Assembly (NCBI GenBank): GCA_022410635.1
Contig: JAJVDF010000297.1
Location: 119,917-183,916, forward strand
From: Tretioscincus oriximinensis
Taxonomy: Eukaryota > Chordata > Lepidosauria > Squamata > Gymnophthalmidae
Direction of reading: 5' to 3'
DNA length: 64,000 nucleotides
The position numbers and the translations under genes are program-made. Below, piece by piece: positions 45,238 to 55,520 of this stretch. The notes under the pieces are model-generated. The model did not search any database and was not told where the DNA came from. It was given only the letters and a program-made list of their open reading frames with translations. Every line of letters starts with the position of its first letter. Position 1 is the stretch's first letter.

Positions 45238-45659
45238 GAGAGGATTTGCATCAAGACTAAAAGTAATAATCAAAGGGATGAATGAACAAAAGATGCTAAC
45301 AAAGAACTTGGTTCTGGGTGTTGAAAGGTCAATTCAGTGATTGACAAGCTCTGTCTATAATATGCACAGATTGTATGATGATGGTTACTTGGCAGTTCGT
45401 GATTGGGTGAAAACTTGCCATAATCAGAGAAGGACCAATGAAAGTTAGAAGGCGGGGGTTGGCAGTTATAGGGGTATGAAAGCTTGAGTTTTGATACAAC
45501 TGTTCGTACCTCCATCTTGTAGGCACCTGAGCTTGTAGGATCATCCTTTCGCCTTTTTCTTTTTGTTAACCCTTCACTGACTGTCATACTTGATGGTTCT
45601 ACAGTAATAGTTCTTTATCTGCTTCATCAATCTTGGTGTGGTTTTATAGTTGCTATGTT
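45238..45659. other. No recognised feature
   Basis: Unassigned sequence between the H1 element and the L1 insertion. Confidence 0.5.
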
Positions 45660-47360
45660 AGATGGTGGGGGCTTTTGGAAATAGGTCTTAAAAAATTCAA
45701 ATATCTCGGGNTATGGGTCTCAAAAAATTTGGATAGAATGATTCCTCTGAACTATAACCCTATAGGGAAAAAATTGAGATCCACTCTCAAGAAGTGGGAA
45801 AATAAACGTTGGTCAATTNCAAACAGAATTAGAGCAATCAACATGATGATTTTTCCAAAATTCCTCTATCTCTTACAGGCACTCCCATTATATATCCCAG
45901 AGGTCCTGAGGAAAAAATGGGACAACACTATAAAATGCTGGGTCCTAAATGGGAAAAAGAATAGAATCCCCAACAGAACATTATTTTCAAAAAAAGAACA
46001 ACTTGGTTGGGGACTATTATCCATAAAAATCTACGCAGATGTTTTTCAAATTTTAAAAATACTACAACTAGAACACTGTAGAGAAAACGGCGCCGTTAAA
46101 CTAGAATTAACACTAAATGGGACGCAAAACAAGACCATACTAGATCCCACTATAGTAGAAGGCTCAGCAAATCCTGGTTATTACCACTGCAAGCCTTCTA
46201 TAGAACTTGGAAAATTAACCATAAAATTCTGACGATAAATTGGAAACATGTCGCCTCCCTAGATGCAATAAACTTAGCGGGGGATAATCCCATGATAAAA
46301 TACTTAAGGATACTAAAAATAATGGGTATAAGAGGCTCAGAGATATAGTCNATGAGAATGGCTCCCCGGTTCCAATACAAATAATCAGACAATTGTACAG
46401 GAATGAAGGCCTACGTTTTTGGCTACAAGAACGCGCTTTTTGGAATATAATTAATAATCAAGATTTTAGAAATATTATGTGCGGGCAGTCGATATTNGAA
46501 CCGATGGTAACCAATTTGATCAGGGGACAAAAGAAATTAGCAAAGGAACTCTATGCCCTAATTTCGATAAAAACCCACAAAAACCTAAAAGTAATTATGG
46601 ATTACTGCGAGACAGAGGTCCCGGAGATCAATAATCTCTGGAAATACTGGATAGACCGGCATCTAACAAGACAAGATCTAAGAATCAAAGAAACAGAATT
46701 AAAGACTGTGTCCCGCTGGTACTATACNCCGAGCCAGCTGGCTCATATCACTGGCTTGTCCCCCCGTGTTGGCACGGTTGCCAGCAGAGGGGACTATACA
46801 TCCATATATGGGCTTTATGCCCTAAGGTGAAAAGATTCTGGGGGGCTATAATTACAGAGTTAAATAAGATTGTAGGGATCAGTCTGCCAAATTTAACGGA
46901 AGTCTGGCTCTTCGGTTTATATAATGTCCCCCCTGTGGAAAGATCTGACTTTTGGTTGATGGACATGGGAATAATGGCAGGTAATTGGTCATAGCCAAAT
47001 ACTGGAAAGATTGTTCTAAGTGGAACATACAAGAGTTTTGACATTCTTCAAACTAAAAGACTGAAGACCATTGGAATTATACATAAACCACATTGGACAA
47101 TAAAATGGCAAGAGCTCATTGCCTTTGGACTTACATCGTCATCTCCAGCCCTGATTAAGGAAACTATGCAGATGTTCCTGGAACAACGATTGATACTGTA
47201 ATACTTCATTTTCATGCCTATTCATGGTNGGGTGGGTTTGGGGTTTGTGTAAATTGTATGTATGGTCTTTTTTCTTTTCTTTTGTTTTTGTTGTGTTTGT
47301 TAATAAATAAATAAATATATATATATACATATATATATATATAAAAAGATGGTGGGGGCT
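45660..47360 (+). mobile_element. 5'-truncated L1 LINE with 14-bp TSD
   Basis: The insertion spans 45674-47346. It is flanked by the same 14 bases, AGATGGTGGGGGCT, at 45660-45673 and 47347-47360, the signature of target-primed reverse transcription. It encodes the C-terminal third of an L1 ORF2 in broken frames, starting just after the catalytic region. The 3' end has an AATAAATAAATA stretch and an AT dinucleotide tail. The element is non-functional. Confidence 0.95.
45674..46980 (+). pseudogene. L1 ORF2 C-terminal region, frameshifted
   Basis: The first frame has KKFKYLG, then NRIRAINMMIFPKFLYLLQAL and PLYIPEVLRKKWD, a pattern typical of L1 ORF2 after the reverse transcriptase palm. KKEQLGWGLLSIKIYAD follows. 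A second frame begins near 46393. Another shift near 46765 leads into CWHGCQQRGLYIHIWALC (from 46767). That sequence is a perfect C-x3-C-x7-H-x4-C motif, the cysteine-rich C-terminal motif of L1 ORF2. Ns and frame changes show it is a remnant. Confidence 0.92.
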
Positions 47361-47816
47361 ACTTGCCATGATTTTATGACAGTTAGTAAGCTTTATTTTT
47401 CACAAATACATTTTTGTCTTAGTTCAGATGCAACCTTGGGTCCCACTTCCTCCAGGCAAGGCCGTATTTAGGCTGTAATTTGCCCATGGGCTGTAATTTA
47501 CTTATTTATCTATTTTACTCCCCCTCTTTCCTCAGCTACTTTGGGTTTTAAATAATAAAAGCAATAAAAAATATTAATATCTTCTTAATACTACTGGTAC
47601 CTATATTTTGCCTAAATATGGCCCTNCCTCCAGGACTCAAAATGGATTAAAAATATGTGTCTGACTCTGGCTCTTTGGTCTGTCCCTCAAACCATCTTAT
47701 CGACTGAAAAAGAATACCTAGGCAAAATGATGTTAGAATCTGTTTTATAAATCTCACATCTCTGGTATAGGATGCCATAATTTCCACTTTGGGCATGATT
47801 TCCTGGCATTGATCTC
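47361..47816. other. No recognised feature
   Basis: Mixed sequence, unassigned. Confidence 0.5.
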
Positions 47817-48416
47817 TATTTAAATAAACTGACCAAATTTTCTGAGGCCCAAAATGGGGCAATTAATATTCATGCCAATTTGCATATTCATGTATATGCA
47901 AATCACCCACCAAGCTGCACCCCCCCTGAGAAAGAAACTATGTAGAAGAAATTAGCAACATCACTCTCAGGTGGGGCAGAGCCGGAAGTGACATCACTTC
48001 TGGGAGGTGGAAGTGATATATCATTTTGTGACATAGCTTCCGGGGTGNGGCATAAAAAATCCACATTAGAAAATCTTTGAAAAATGATGTCTTCCTCTTT
48101 GCAGCAGCAAAAACAGAACTCCCATTCCTAAACTAGGGGCGTGGCAAAAATAGAAACAAAGAGTCTCGTATGAGAGTAACCCAAATTCAGAGCATTTTTA
48201 ACTGAAGAAATACNGCAGCAGAAAAAATATCCCCCCCTCACACACACACAAGCCAAAATTCCTTCTTATCCCCCCCACCGGATTTTTTTTTAAATTTTCC
48301 TCAGCAAAAGTGGGGAAATCCCCCCCACCNNCCCCNCCCCCCAGAAGGCAGGGTAGACGCTCCAAAACTGGGGTTTCCCTAGGAAAACAGGGTCATCTGG
48401 CCAGCCTACATTGAAA
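47817..48416 (-). mobile_element. hAT-like long M1 element, reversed
   Basis: The element spans 47825-48408. The left end TAAACTGACCAAATTTTCTG and the reversed right end TAGGCTGGCCAGATGACCCT match the ends of 12453-13013 in reverse order. The flanks TATTTAAA and CATTGAAA agree at 6 of 8 positions, an eroded target duplication. The interior contains GGAAGTGACATCACTTC-type sequence and C-rich runs with Ns near 48330. Confidence 0.82.
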
Positions 48417-48721
48417 TCAATGATATTTCTTTTTTAAATCACCAAGCTCAATAGCAGGGTTTTGTTTTTTAGCAAGGGGGCTAGTAACACTTGAAGACTA
48501 ACAGGAGAAAGGTAGGTGGTAGAATTTTTTAGCCTTTTGAAATCCAAACTTTCAATTAGGAATACAATCAACAATGGAAAACAGCTGATAACCAATTAAA
48601 CAATTGCCGAGGTCACTTTGCTGTATGTATGTGTAGGTTTTATTCTCTAAACTAACAATACAGAAGAATGTTCCAGAAAAATAACTTGTCTTCTTTTTAT
48701 CTTTTTGTAACTCCTTTCAAA
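48417..48721. other. Possible Penelope-like trace, otherwise unassigned
   Basis: CTAGTAACACTTGAAGACTA (48481-48500) and GGAGAAAGGTAGGTGG resemble the body of the Penelope-like fragments at 50100 and 57350. The rest is AT-rich. Confidence 0.35.
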
Positions 48722-48881
48722 CCCTTTCTGCACTGAGTTTTATTATGTATCGTTTCTCAGGTTAGGAACCTGCCACTTCCACACTTACGNAGACCATGGC
48801 AAGCTCTGCTGCAGCACATGTAAATGTGTGTTCCTTTTCCAGATATAATCAGGCACCAAATAAGGTCCAATACAGAAAGGC
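48722..48881. mobile_element. MITE, TTCTGCACTGGG family
   Basis: The left end CCCTTTCTGCACTGAGTTTT and the reversed right end GCCTTTCTGTATTGGACCTT are inverted repeats. The 160-bp unit is related to those at 43210 and 43382. The duplication is not clear. Confidence 0.6.
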
Positions 48882-49306
48882 CCCGTACATGAAACTGTCA
48901 TTGATCTGATTTGAGAATTATATAATTAACTTTTTAACCAAAGGACACACTAAATTAGAAGACAAGAACATGCAGTTGCCGAACTAAAAATAATCCCCCA
49001 TCCTTTTGTACTGATATATTACTGCTTTCATTTTTCCTGACGCTTGACACATTCATATTTATGGAGATAGGTTTCCCTTGCCTAGGCTTTTCAATGTGTA
49101 GAATGACAAGAAAATTCCTACCCTGTATTAAGGGGTGGGTGACAAGAGGATAAATCCTGCTATTGTCAAATCACAAGATCCTGGAGAAAGAGGATTATTA
49201 AAATAGAACATAACATGCGCTTGGACAGATAAACTGTGAGCTTAGAAACACAGTGAGCTGTAAAGTGATAGCTTGATATGACAGCAACCACCTTCCTTCA
49301 GGCATT
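48882..49306. other. No recognised feature
   Basis: AT-rich unassigned sequence. Confidence 0.5.
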
Positions 49307-49450
49307 AGAGGCTGCATCCACACGGAGACTTATCCTGGGTTGTCCCTCGGAATAGGTGCCTGCCAACCACATGCTAGTGTAGACTATGGCAGGTCCAAGC
49401 TCTGTCCCAAGGTGTGACCCAGAATAAGGCTCTGTGTNGATGAGGCCAGA
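49307..49450. mobile_element. Small Harbinger-like MITE, 3-bp TSD
   Basis: The element spans 49310-49447 (138 bp). It starts GGCTGCATCCACACGGAGAC and ends, reversed, GGCCTCATCNACACAGAGCC. It is flanked by AGA on both sides. The interior ends (CTTATCCTGGGT) also pair. The family start GGCTGCATCCACAC is shared with 16803 and 50461. Confidence 0.82.
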
Positions 49451-50042
49451 GATCAAACTGGAGAAAATGGAGAGTGAAAGCTGCCCACCCAAATATTGTT
49501 ACCTCTTCAACTACATTGCTCAGGTTCATCAAGAAGGAAATGTGATAGCAGCAGCAGCAACAATAAAAACAGAATTATACGCAAATAGTTACAAAAATAA
49601 GTCTTGTCTGTACTGATCCCATTAAGATTAGGAAAAAAATGGAGAATGAAGAAGATATGTGTATGAGGAATAAAACTGACAATGAAAACTTGAGTTGACT
49701 GAAGACACTGCATTTATGTTTGTTTTCAAATCTGTTCAGTTGACAAATTTTGGGAGGAAAGACATTTGAACAGATTATTCTCACTTCCACTCTTGAAGGT
49801 GGAATGTAAATGTAAGTACAATAAGTACAGTAAGTACAATAAGTAAAGTGAGTAAGTGAGTGAGTACTTTATTTACTTTGTGCAAGTAACAAATACTTGT
49901 ACAATTTCCTTTTACTATTCCCACCACACACAGGATCTTACTTGTATTTGTTGGTTCCTCTCATAACTGTTTCTGTTGCAAATATACAGATATCAGTCAG
50001 ATACTCATTTTCCTTTGGTTTTATTTCCCCATGTGCTAGGCT
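49451..50042. other. Unassigned, with AAGTA-type tandem repeat
   Basis: An imperfect tandem array of AGTACAATA-like and AGTAAGTG units lies at 49808-49866. No other feature was seen. Confidence 0.55.
49808..49866. repeat. Short tandem repeat, 4- and 10-bp units
   Basis: Repeats of TAAGTACAAT/TAAGTACAGT decay into (AGTG)n. Flanking AT-rich DNA shows no transposon ends. Confidence 0.8.
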
Positions 50043-50140
50043 GACTTCCAGGTTTTTAATTTCAGAGAAATAGCCGTGTTAGTCTAGCANAAAGTCCAGC
50101 AAAGGAGCTAGCAGCACTTTGAGACTGAGAAAAGTGGTTG

Positions 50141-50178
50141 GCATAAGCTTTCGTAGACAGGTCTACTTCTTCAGATGC
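50141..50178 (-). ncRNA. Hammerhead-like ribozyme motif, core intact
   Basis: On the minus strand: stem I strand GCAT, core CTGAAGA, an extra A, stem II GTAGAC-CT-GTCTAC, core GAAA, then the palindromic GCTT-containing stem III and ATGC closing stem I. The order CUGANGA, stem II, GAAA and a UH cleavage context fits a minimal type I hammerhead. The palindromic AGCT would permit a dimeric stem III. The additional A before stem II may weaken it. Activity is untested. Confidence 0.6.
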
Positions 50179-50325
50179 TGAGGGACTAATGTCAGGGTCA
50201 GGTATTTATAGGGAAATGTGTATGGGAGAAGACAAAGCATTCTACACCTCCCTACAGTTGCATATGCTTTGTCTTCTCCCATACACATTTCCCTATAAAT
50301 ACCTGACCCTGACATTAGTCCCTCA

Positions 50326-50363
50326 GCATCTGAAGAAGTAGACCTGTCTACGCAAGCTTATGC
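50326..50363 (+). ncRNA. Hammerhead-like motif, core mutated
   Basis: Same structure as 50141-50178 on the opposite strand, but the GAAA core reads GCAA (50352-50355). The altered residue is one of the invariant A positions, so this copy is predicted to be inactive. Stems I and II are intact. Confidence 0.6.
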
Positions 50364-50457
50364 CAACCACTTTTCTCAAGTTAGTCTCAAAGTGCTGCTA
50401 GCTCCTTTGCTGGACTTCCAGGTTTTTGCAAGGATGACAATCATGGCTAATCCCAAC

Positions 50458-50840
50458 AAAGGCTGCATCCAGACGAGGGGGTAAAAAGTGGGCTTACTAG
50501 CTGTTCCGAGTTTTATGCAGATGCCCGTCCGTCTGCATGCATGGCACGCCAGCAGCCATAAGTGGTGGGAGGAAGGAAGCTCCGTCCCTTTCAGGGCTNG
50601 GCGATCATTGGTGGATTGCCATCGTCATCACACGCACAGTCTCTGCTGTGCTGGACACAAAAAAAGAAGAGGGTTACTGGCGATCTCTGTCAAGAGAGCT
50701 GAAAACACCAGCTCTCATTTAACCCATGGCATGGCAGGTTTGTAGCGACTATGTCACTCAGAACCCGCCATTACATCTGCAGGAGCCGCCGGTGAGGCGC
50801 TTTTATGCAGACATAATTCGTTCGTGTGGATGCAGCCAAA
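50458..50840. mobile_element. Harbinger-like element, 3-bp TSD
   Basis: The element spans 50461-50837 (377 bp). It starts GGCTGCATCCAGACGAGGGG and ends, reversed, GGCTGCATCCACACGAACGA. It is flanked by AAA on both sides. It is comparatively CpG-rich, and its plus-strand open frames have no transposase motif. The same end family occurs at 16803 and 49310. Confidence 0.82.
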
Positions 50841-51516
50841 GATTCTGATCATTTCTTTCAGGGGATTGTAATAGGCTTTTAACATGATTAATTGGTATCT
50901 GCTTGCAGTGGTGGTCAACGTAGTTGTACTTTTCATGTTTACTTATGGGATTTTTTTTGCTGGGGGGGGATTATGTATAATCTTGTAAACCATTTTAAGC
51001 CATTTGTAACCAAAGGAATTTGAGGATTTCAACAATAGCCATGTCCTGTTTGTTTCTTTAAGAAATGAATTCAAAGCCACCCATTTGGTTTTCAGTTCAC
51101 TGAACTCATCCCACACTTCATGGCTGCGTGGAGTATCTCTGCTTCTTCTTCACCTTCTTTCTTACAGGTGAAGAAATAAAAGCTGCTTAGTGCCCTCCAC
51201 ACTTCATAATTTGGCTTTCTATTCATTGTGTCATTTTCTGCCCTACCATCCTAGCATGAGCTGTTCTATCCNACCACTGAAAGCATCCTAATTATCTGAT
51301 ATCTCACTGTGAAGCAGTCTGAGATTCGCCAAATAGATGGATCTGTAGAAAACTACAGCATTGGTCAGAGAACAAATAGAAATAGTTTGCTGGAGAGTAT
51401 TACTTGCAAGTGAACTTTCTATGGCAAATAACTTNGTCTAATTGGCTTAAATAAACCTAACTTGGATTTTTTGAAATGTTTTTTAGGAAGACGTGACCAC
51501 ATGGAATACTGTATCA
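50841..51516. other. No recognised feature
   Basis: CTTGTAAACCATTTTAAGCC near 50980 faintly resembles an L2-type tail. Otherwise unassigned. Confidence 0.45.
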
Positions 51517-51625
51517 ATATTTATTTATTTATTTACATTTATACCCTGCCGTATACCTGAAGGTCTCAGGGCGGCCAACAATAAAAATATCAATGCAAAA
51601 ATAACACCAAAAACAGTATAAAACA
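51517..51625 (-). mobile_element. L2-type or SINE tail, reversed
   Basis: ATTTATTTATTTACATTTAT, then CCTGCCGTATACCTGAAGGT and CTCAGGGCGGCCAACAATAA, is the reverse complement of the tail at 9188-9276. Up to about 100 bp of element body may follow to 51625. Confidence 0.7.
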
Positions 51626-51888
51626 GTATATAGAAGTATTTAGTCAAAGGCCAGGTGAAACAGTGGTCAGTCTATCAACAGAGGTCATTTAATTACCACC
51701 TTTAGACTTCAGCTCACTAATATTGGCCCTAATTTTTCATTGTAAATCAAAGAAGATTTTTTAAAATTCCATTATAGTTTTTCCCAATTCAAATTTGCCT
51801 GGAAAAAAACAACAATTCTTTCTGGGGGACAGGCTGGAGATCTTGGTAAATCTCAAAAGCTCTTGCAAGCAGTATCCTCTCTCGTGCC
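51626..51888. other. No recognised feature
   Basis: AT-rich unassigned sequence. Confidence 0.5.
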
Positions 51889-51963
51889 TCAGGAAAAACC
51901 AGGAGGCACTGCAAAACCAGGTTTTCACCCACCCACCCCAAAAGGGATCATCTGGTCAGCCTA
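51889..51963. mobile_element. Half of an M1 hAT-like MITE
   Basis: CTCAGGAAAAACCAGGAGGC through AAAAGGGATCATCTGGTCAG and CCTA is the right half of a short M1 element. The left half is missing. Confidence 0.75.
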
Positions 51964-52157
51964 CAGCCATAATCTCAATTGGAGGGACTGAACTACAGAA
52001 TGGCTACATCCACACATGGCTTTTCTCATGCTAAAAGAGCATGATTATGCTGGATTTGCCTCATCCAATCGTGGGAATACAGAAGTGGTAGCACTAAGAG
52101 CTAACATTATGCTTTTTCTTGTTAGTATCTTTATGCAGCCTTCACAGCACAGCATCT

Positions 52158-52369
52158 TTATGTAGGCTGACCAGATGACCCCTTCTTTGGGGGGGTTGAA
52201 AACCCAGTTTTGGAGTGCATTCCAGTTTTTTCTGAGGAAACTTTTTTCCNAAAAAGATTTTTTAAATTTGTTTTTGTTTTTGAATTTGTTTTCCTCAGCA
52301 AAAACCTTGAGGCACTCCAAAACCGGGTTTCTACCCCCACAAAAGGGGTCATCTGGTCAGCCTATTATG
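52158..52369. mobile_element. hAT-like MITE, family M1
   Basis: The element spans 52163-52364 (202 bp). It starts TAGGCTGACCAGATGACCCC and ends, reversed, TAGGCTGACCAGATGACCCC, so the outer 20 bp are perfect inverted repeats. The flanks share TTATG (52158-52162 and 52365-52369). The body folds back with an AT-rich loop. The perfect ends suggest a relatively young copy. Confidence 0.9.
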
Positions 52370-52387
52370 ACTGTATTCAGGGATGCC

Positions 52388-52460
52388 ACATAAGAACAGA
52401 AGAGGAGCCCTGCTGAATTGGGTCACAGCACATCTAGTCCAGAATTCTGTATCACACAGA
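52388..52460 (-). mobile_element. CR1 3' end, short
   Basis: Reversed CR1 terminal sequence (CATAAGAACAGAAGAGGAGC, CATCTAGTCCAGAATTCTGT), about 70 bp. Confidence 0.78.
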
Positions 52461-52494
52461 GACAAAAGAAAGTTGTGTATGTTTGTGTCTATAC

Positions 52495-52690
52495 ATTATT
52501 TTTTTTTTTTGGGGGGGGGGNGGGGTTATGGCTGTAATTTGTTTTTAAATATTTTTTAGATTTTGTTTTTATATAACTTATGTTTTACTGCATTTGATTT
52601 TATATAATTATCCTGCATTTTATGGTTTGTATTNTGAGCCACCCAGAGCCCACTTGTGGGGTGAATGGGGTATAAATCAAAGAGTAAAGT
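52495..52690 (+). mobile_element. T/G homopolymer tract and L2-type 3' end
   Basis: A run of T then G with an N (52499-52526) precedes AT-rich sequence. ATTNTGAGCCACCCAGAGCC and TGGGGTGAATGGGGTATAAA then match the L2/CR1-type 3' tail pattern (CCGCCCTGAGCC...GGGGTATAAA). Confidence 0.55.
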
Positions 52691-53309
52691 AAAGCTCAAG
52701 CTTCTATAAAGAGGAAGCCTTACTCAACGAGAGGAAAGTCATTTTCTATCTGCTTAGCTATGGGCTGTATTATTGGACTTGGAATACTGCTAGTGTATTA
52801 CCTGAGAAGTTCAGTCTAATCACCTTCAGGCACTGTGGCATGTACAAGTGATGCTGAGGATAGAAGTTTGAATTCCTCCTGAATCCACCATTCTGGCCCA
52901 TCAATTGCTTCTGGATATACCTTCACTAATATTATTTACCCCTTAATAATGCCGTAGGATCAGGCTACCTAGGACCTTAAAAGGCTATTGTAGCACCTTA
53001 AAAACTAACGTGAAAAAAGTAGGCTGTATGAGCATTTGTAGACACATCTGCTGCTACTTCAGGGTCAGGTCTGACAGTTTTGGTTTGATGTTCTGAGTAT
53101 TTTGTTGCTGTCACTCATCTGTATCCTTTTTGTGAGTGAACGTCAATCATAATCAGAACCTCATCTGAATGCTGGTAAAAATTTAGCATGATGTGCATTT
53201 CAAGGCAGTTACTCCACCCGTCAAACCCACTCCTGAAAATCTTATAATTAAGCATCCATTTAACTATGATATTTCTATAAAATGCATTGAACTACATTTT
53301 CTGTATCAT
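52691..53309. other. Unassigned, with a Penelope-like trace
   Basis: 52990-53075 has TGTAGCACCTTAAAAACTAAC and GAGCATTTGTAGACACATCT, a degraded Penelope-like end. The rest was not recognised. Confidence 0.4.
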
Positions 53310-53362
53310 ATAGACCTTCGAGACTTTCAGTTATAGGGCAGGGTATAAAATATAAATAAGGA
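53310..53362 (+). mobile_element. Decayed L2-type tail
   Basis: CGAGACTTTCAGTTATAGGG followed by CAGGGTATAAAATATAAATA matches the tail at 9188 with changes. Confidence 0.5.
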
Positions 53363-53654
53363 AATCTATGTTACAGTAACTAAACCTTTGCAACATTTTT
53401 TTTTGCACAAAGGAGTGTAGGTGTGGTTCAGTTCTGTTAAAACTAGTATGATCAACAACCACTCAGTGATAAGGGTTCACGTGTTAAGTAATAAATATTC
53501 TCATACTATGAATACCCAAGATTACAGCTGTAAGTGTTCAATTTTGTAGTTACAATATATTGATTACAGTGGAAGTTAAGTATGTCTTAACTTTATCATA
53601 ATTGCATTTGTTTGTATATACAGTGAATAACATTGGAGGTGGTAAACAAATAAA

Positions 53655-53785
53655 AATAATTTCAGAGAAATAGCCGTGTTAGTCTAGCAGAAAGTCCAGC
53701 AAAGGAGCTAGCAGCACTTTGAGACTAACTTGAGAAAAGTGGTTGGCATAAGCTTTCGTAGACAGGTCTACTTTTTAAAAATAAA
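53655..53785 (-). mobile_element. Penelope-like terminal fragment
   Basis: Almost identical to the left arm at 50062-50166 and ends inside stem II of the hammerhead-like motif (CTACTTTTTAAA), so CTGAAGA is lost. AAATAAAA occurs near both ends (about 53651 and 53779) and may be a duplication. Confidence 0.7.
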
Positions 53786-53945
53786 ACGGATATCAAGCTA
53801 TTTTAAGTTCGCTGAGGATTGCATAGCAGGAAGAGATATGGTAGAGCAAATTGCTTTTTTAAAATCACTGAATTATATAGTACTTTGGTGATACTGGAGT
53901 TATTTAGCAACTTCTCTGCTTACAGCTATACAAATTGATTTGCAT

Positions 53946-55520
53946 GTAATATGCAGTGTTAGCTGGGATAGAGGAGGAGTTGGAAGGAGTTGGACTACTA
54001 GACAGCAAAGAACAGAACAGGATAATCAAGGAAGACTCTGAGATTGTGGATAGGTTAAATGAAGTCCTTACTAGCCTTAATAAACTGAACATCAATAAAT
54101 CCCGGGGCCAGATGGCATCCATCCCAGAATTCTTAAAGAACTCAGATGTGAAATTACTGAACTTCTATCCAATCTTCCAAAAAGGATCCCAGGGTGATCC
54201 TGGAAATTATAGACCAATCAGTTTAACATCAGTTCCAAGTAAAGTGTTGGAAACAATAATCAAAGATAAAATTACTAAATACATGGAGAAGCACGCATTG
54301 CTGAATGAAACTCAGCATGGCTTCTGCAAAGGTAAATCATGCCCTACAAACTTGTTAGAATTCTTTGAGAGTGTTAATAAACATGTGGATAAAGGGGATC
54401 CAGTTGATATTGTCTATCTAGACTTTCAGTAGGTTTTGATAAAGTCCCTTATCAAAGGCTCCTAAAACAGCTCCACAATCATGGCATAAGAGAACAGATT
54501 TTGTCTTGGATTAAAAACTGTCTAAAGGACAGTGGTGAATGGACAATACTTTTGATAGAAGGAGGTGAAAAGTGAAGTACCCCGGGATTCAGTACTGGGA
54601 CCTCTGTTTTTCAATATATTCGTAAACAATCTGGATGCTGAGGTAAATAATGAAGTAGCCAAGTTCGCTGATGACATTAAACTGTTCAGTATAGTGAAAA
54701 CTGAAAGTGATTGTAAGGTGCTCCAAAGTGATCTATTGAAATTGGGTGAGTTGATAACAAAGTGGCAAATGCACATTGGGGCAAAGAACCCCAATTAGTC
54801 CTACCAACTAATGAGAACCCAACATTCTGTGACCGAGAAGGATAAAAGGGATGTTGGTGGATAGCTCAATTAAGATGTCAACCCAGTTTGCAGCAGTAGC
54901 AAAAAAAGCAAATTCAATGTTGGGGTTCATAAGGAAATGAATAAAAAAAAAGTTAGCAAGTGTTTTTTGCCTCTTTATAAATCTGTGGTGAGGCCACATT
55001 TGGAATACTTTGTACAATTCTGGTCACCACATCTCAAAAAATATATTGTATAACTAGAGAAGTTGCAGAAAAGAGCAACAAGAATGATCAAGGGACTGGA
55101 GCACCTCCCTTATGAAAGGCTGCCCCCTAGGACCAGGGGGCATTCCTTGAAACTGAGAGGCAAAAGTGTGAGGACAAACTAAAGGAAAGTATTTTTTCAC
55201 CCAGAGAGTCATCGGCCTATGGAATTTACTTCCAGAAGAGGTGGTAGTAGCTAGCAGCGTGGATAGCTTTAAGATAGGATTAGACAAGTTCATGGAAGCC
55301 AAGGGTATAAACAGCTCCTAGGATGGATGCCTTGATATTGCCTCTGAGATGAAGCAACAGGCAGTATTCCTGAGAACAGTTGGAGATTTTGGCCTTCTTC
55401 TATTCCAGACTGCCCTGGTGCAATTGGTGGGCCACTGTATGAGTCCGAATGCTGGACTAGATGGGCTACGGCCTAATTCAGCAGGGCTCCCCTTATGTTC
55501 TTATGTTCTTATATTGCATG
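53946..55520 (+). mobile_element. CR1-type LINE, ORF2 remnant to 3' end
   Basis: The longest CR1 copy in the window. In plus-strand frames it shows RT motifs in order: GNYRPISLTSVPSKVLE, TQHGFCKGKSC, VDIVYLDFQ, then PRDSVLGPLFFNIF, FADDIKLF and finally FFTQRVIGLWN-type sequence near 55190. The 3' end is GCTGGACTAGATGGGC, then the octamers CTTATGTTCTTATGTTC at about 55495. Stops, an indel after DFQ and other shifts make it a dead copy. It lacks the 5' third, including the endonuclease. Confidence 0.93.
53956..54798 (+). pseudogene. CR1 ORF2 reverse transcriptase domain, broken
   Basis: The first segment (to 54432) holds fingers and palm motifs from PGNYRPISLTS to VYLDFQ. An indel or stop follows at about 54430. 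The second segment (54565-54798) carries VLGPLFFNIF and the catalytic FADD box. The two conserved aspartates remain, but the reading frame does not. Confidence 0.9.

Larger units (their letters stand above)
50043..50427. mobile_element. Inverted Penelope-like insertion with 15-bp TSD
   Basis: Two copies of a Penelope-like terminal sequence face each other (arms 50092-50240 and 50264-50417) around a 23-bp centre. The whole is flanked by GACTTCCAGGTTTTT at 50043-50057 and 50413-50427. The arms include AGTCCAGCAAAGGAGC, CAAAGTGCTGC and the hammerhead-like segment GCATCTGAAGAAGTAGAC. Assignment to Penelope-like elements rests on the hammerhead-bearing terminal structure known for that class. I cannot see any reverse transcriptase or GIY-YIG part. 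Confidence 0.78.

Noticed and set aside
49310..49447. tRNA-like SINE
   Set aside because: It has inverted ends and a 3-bp duplication, not A/B boxes with a tail.
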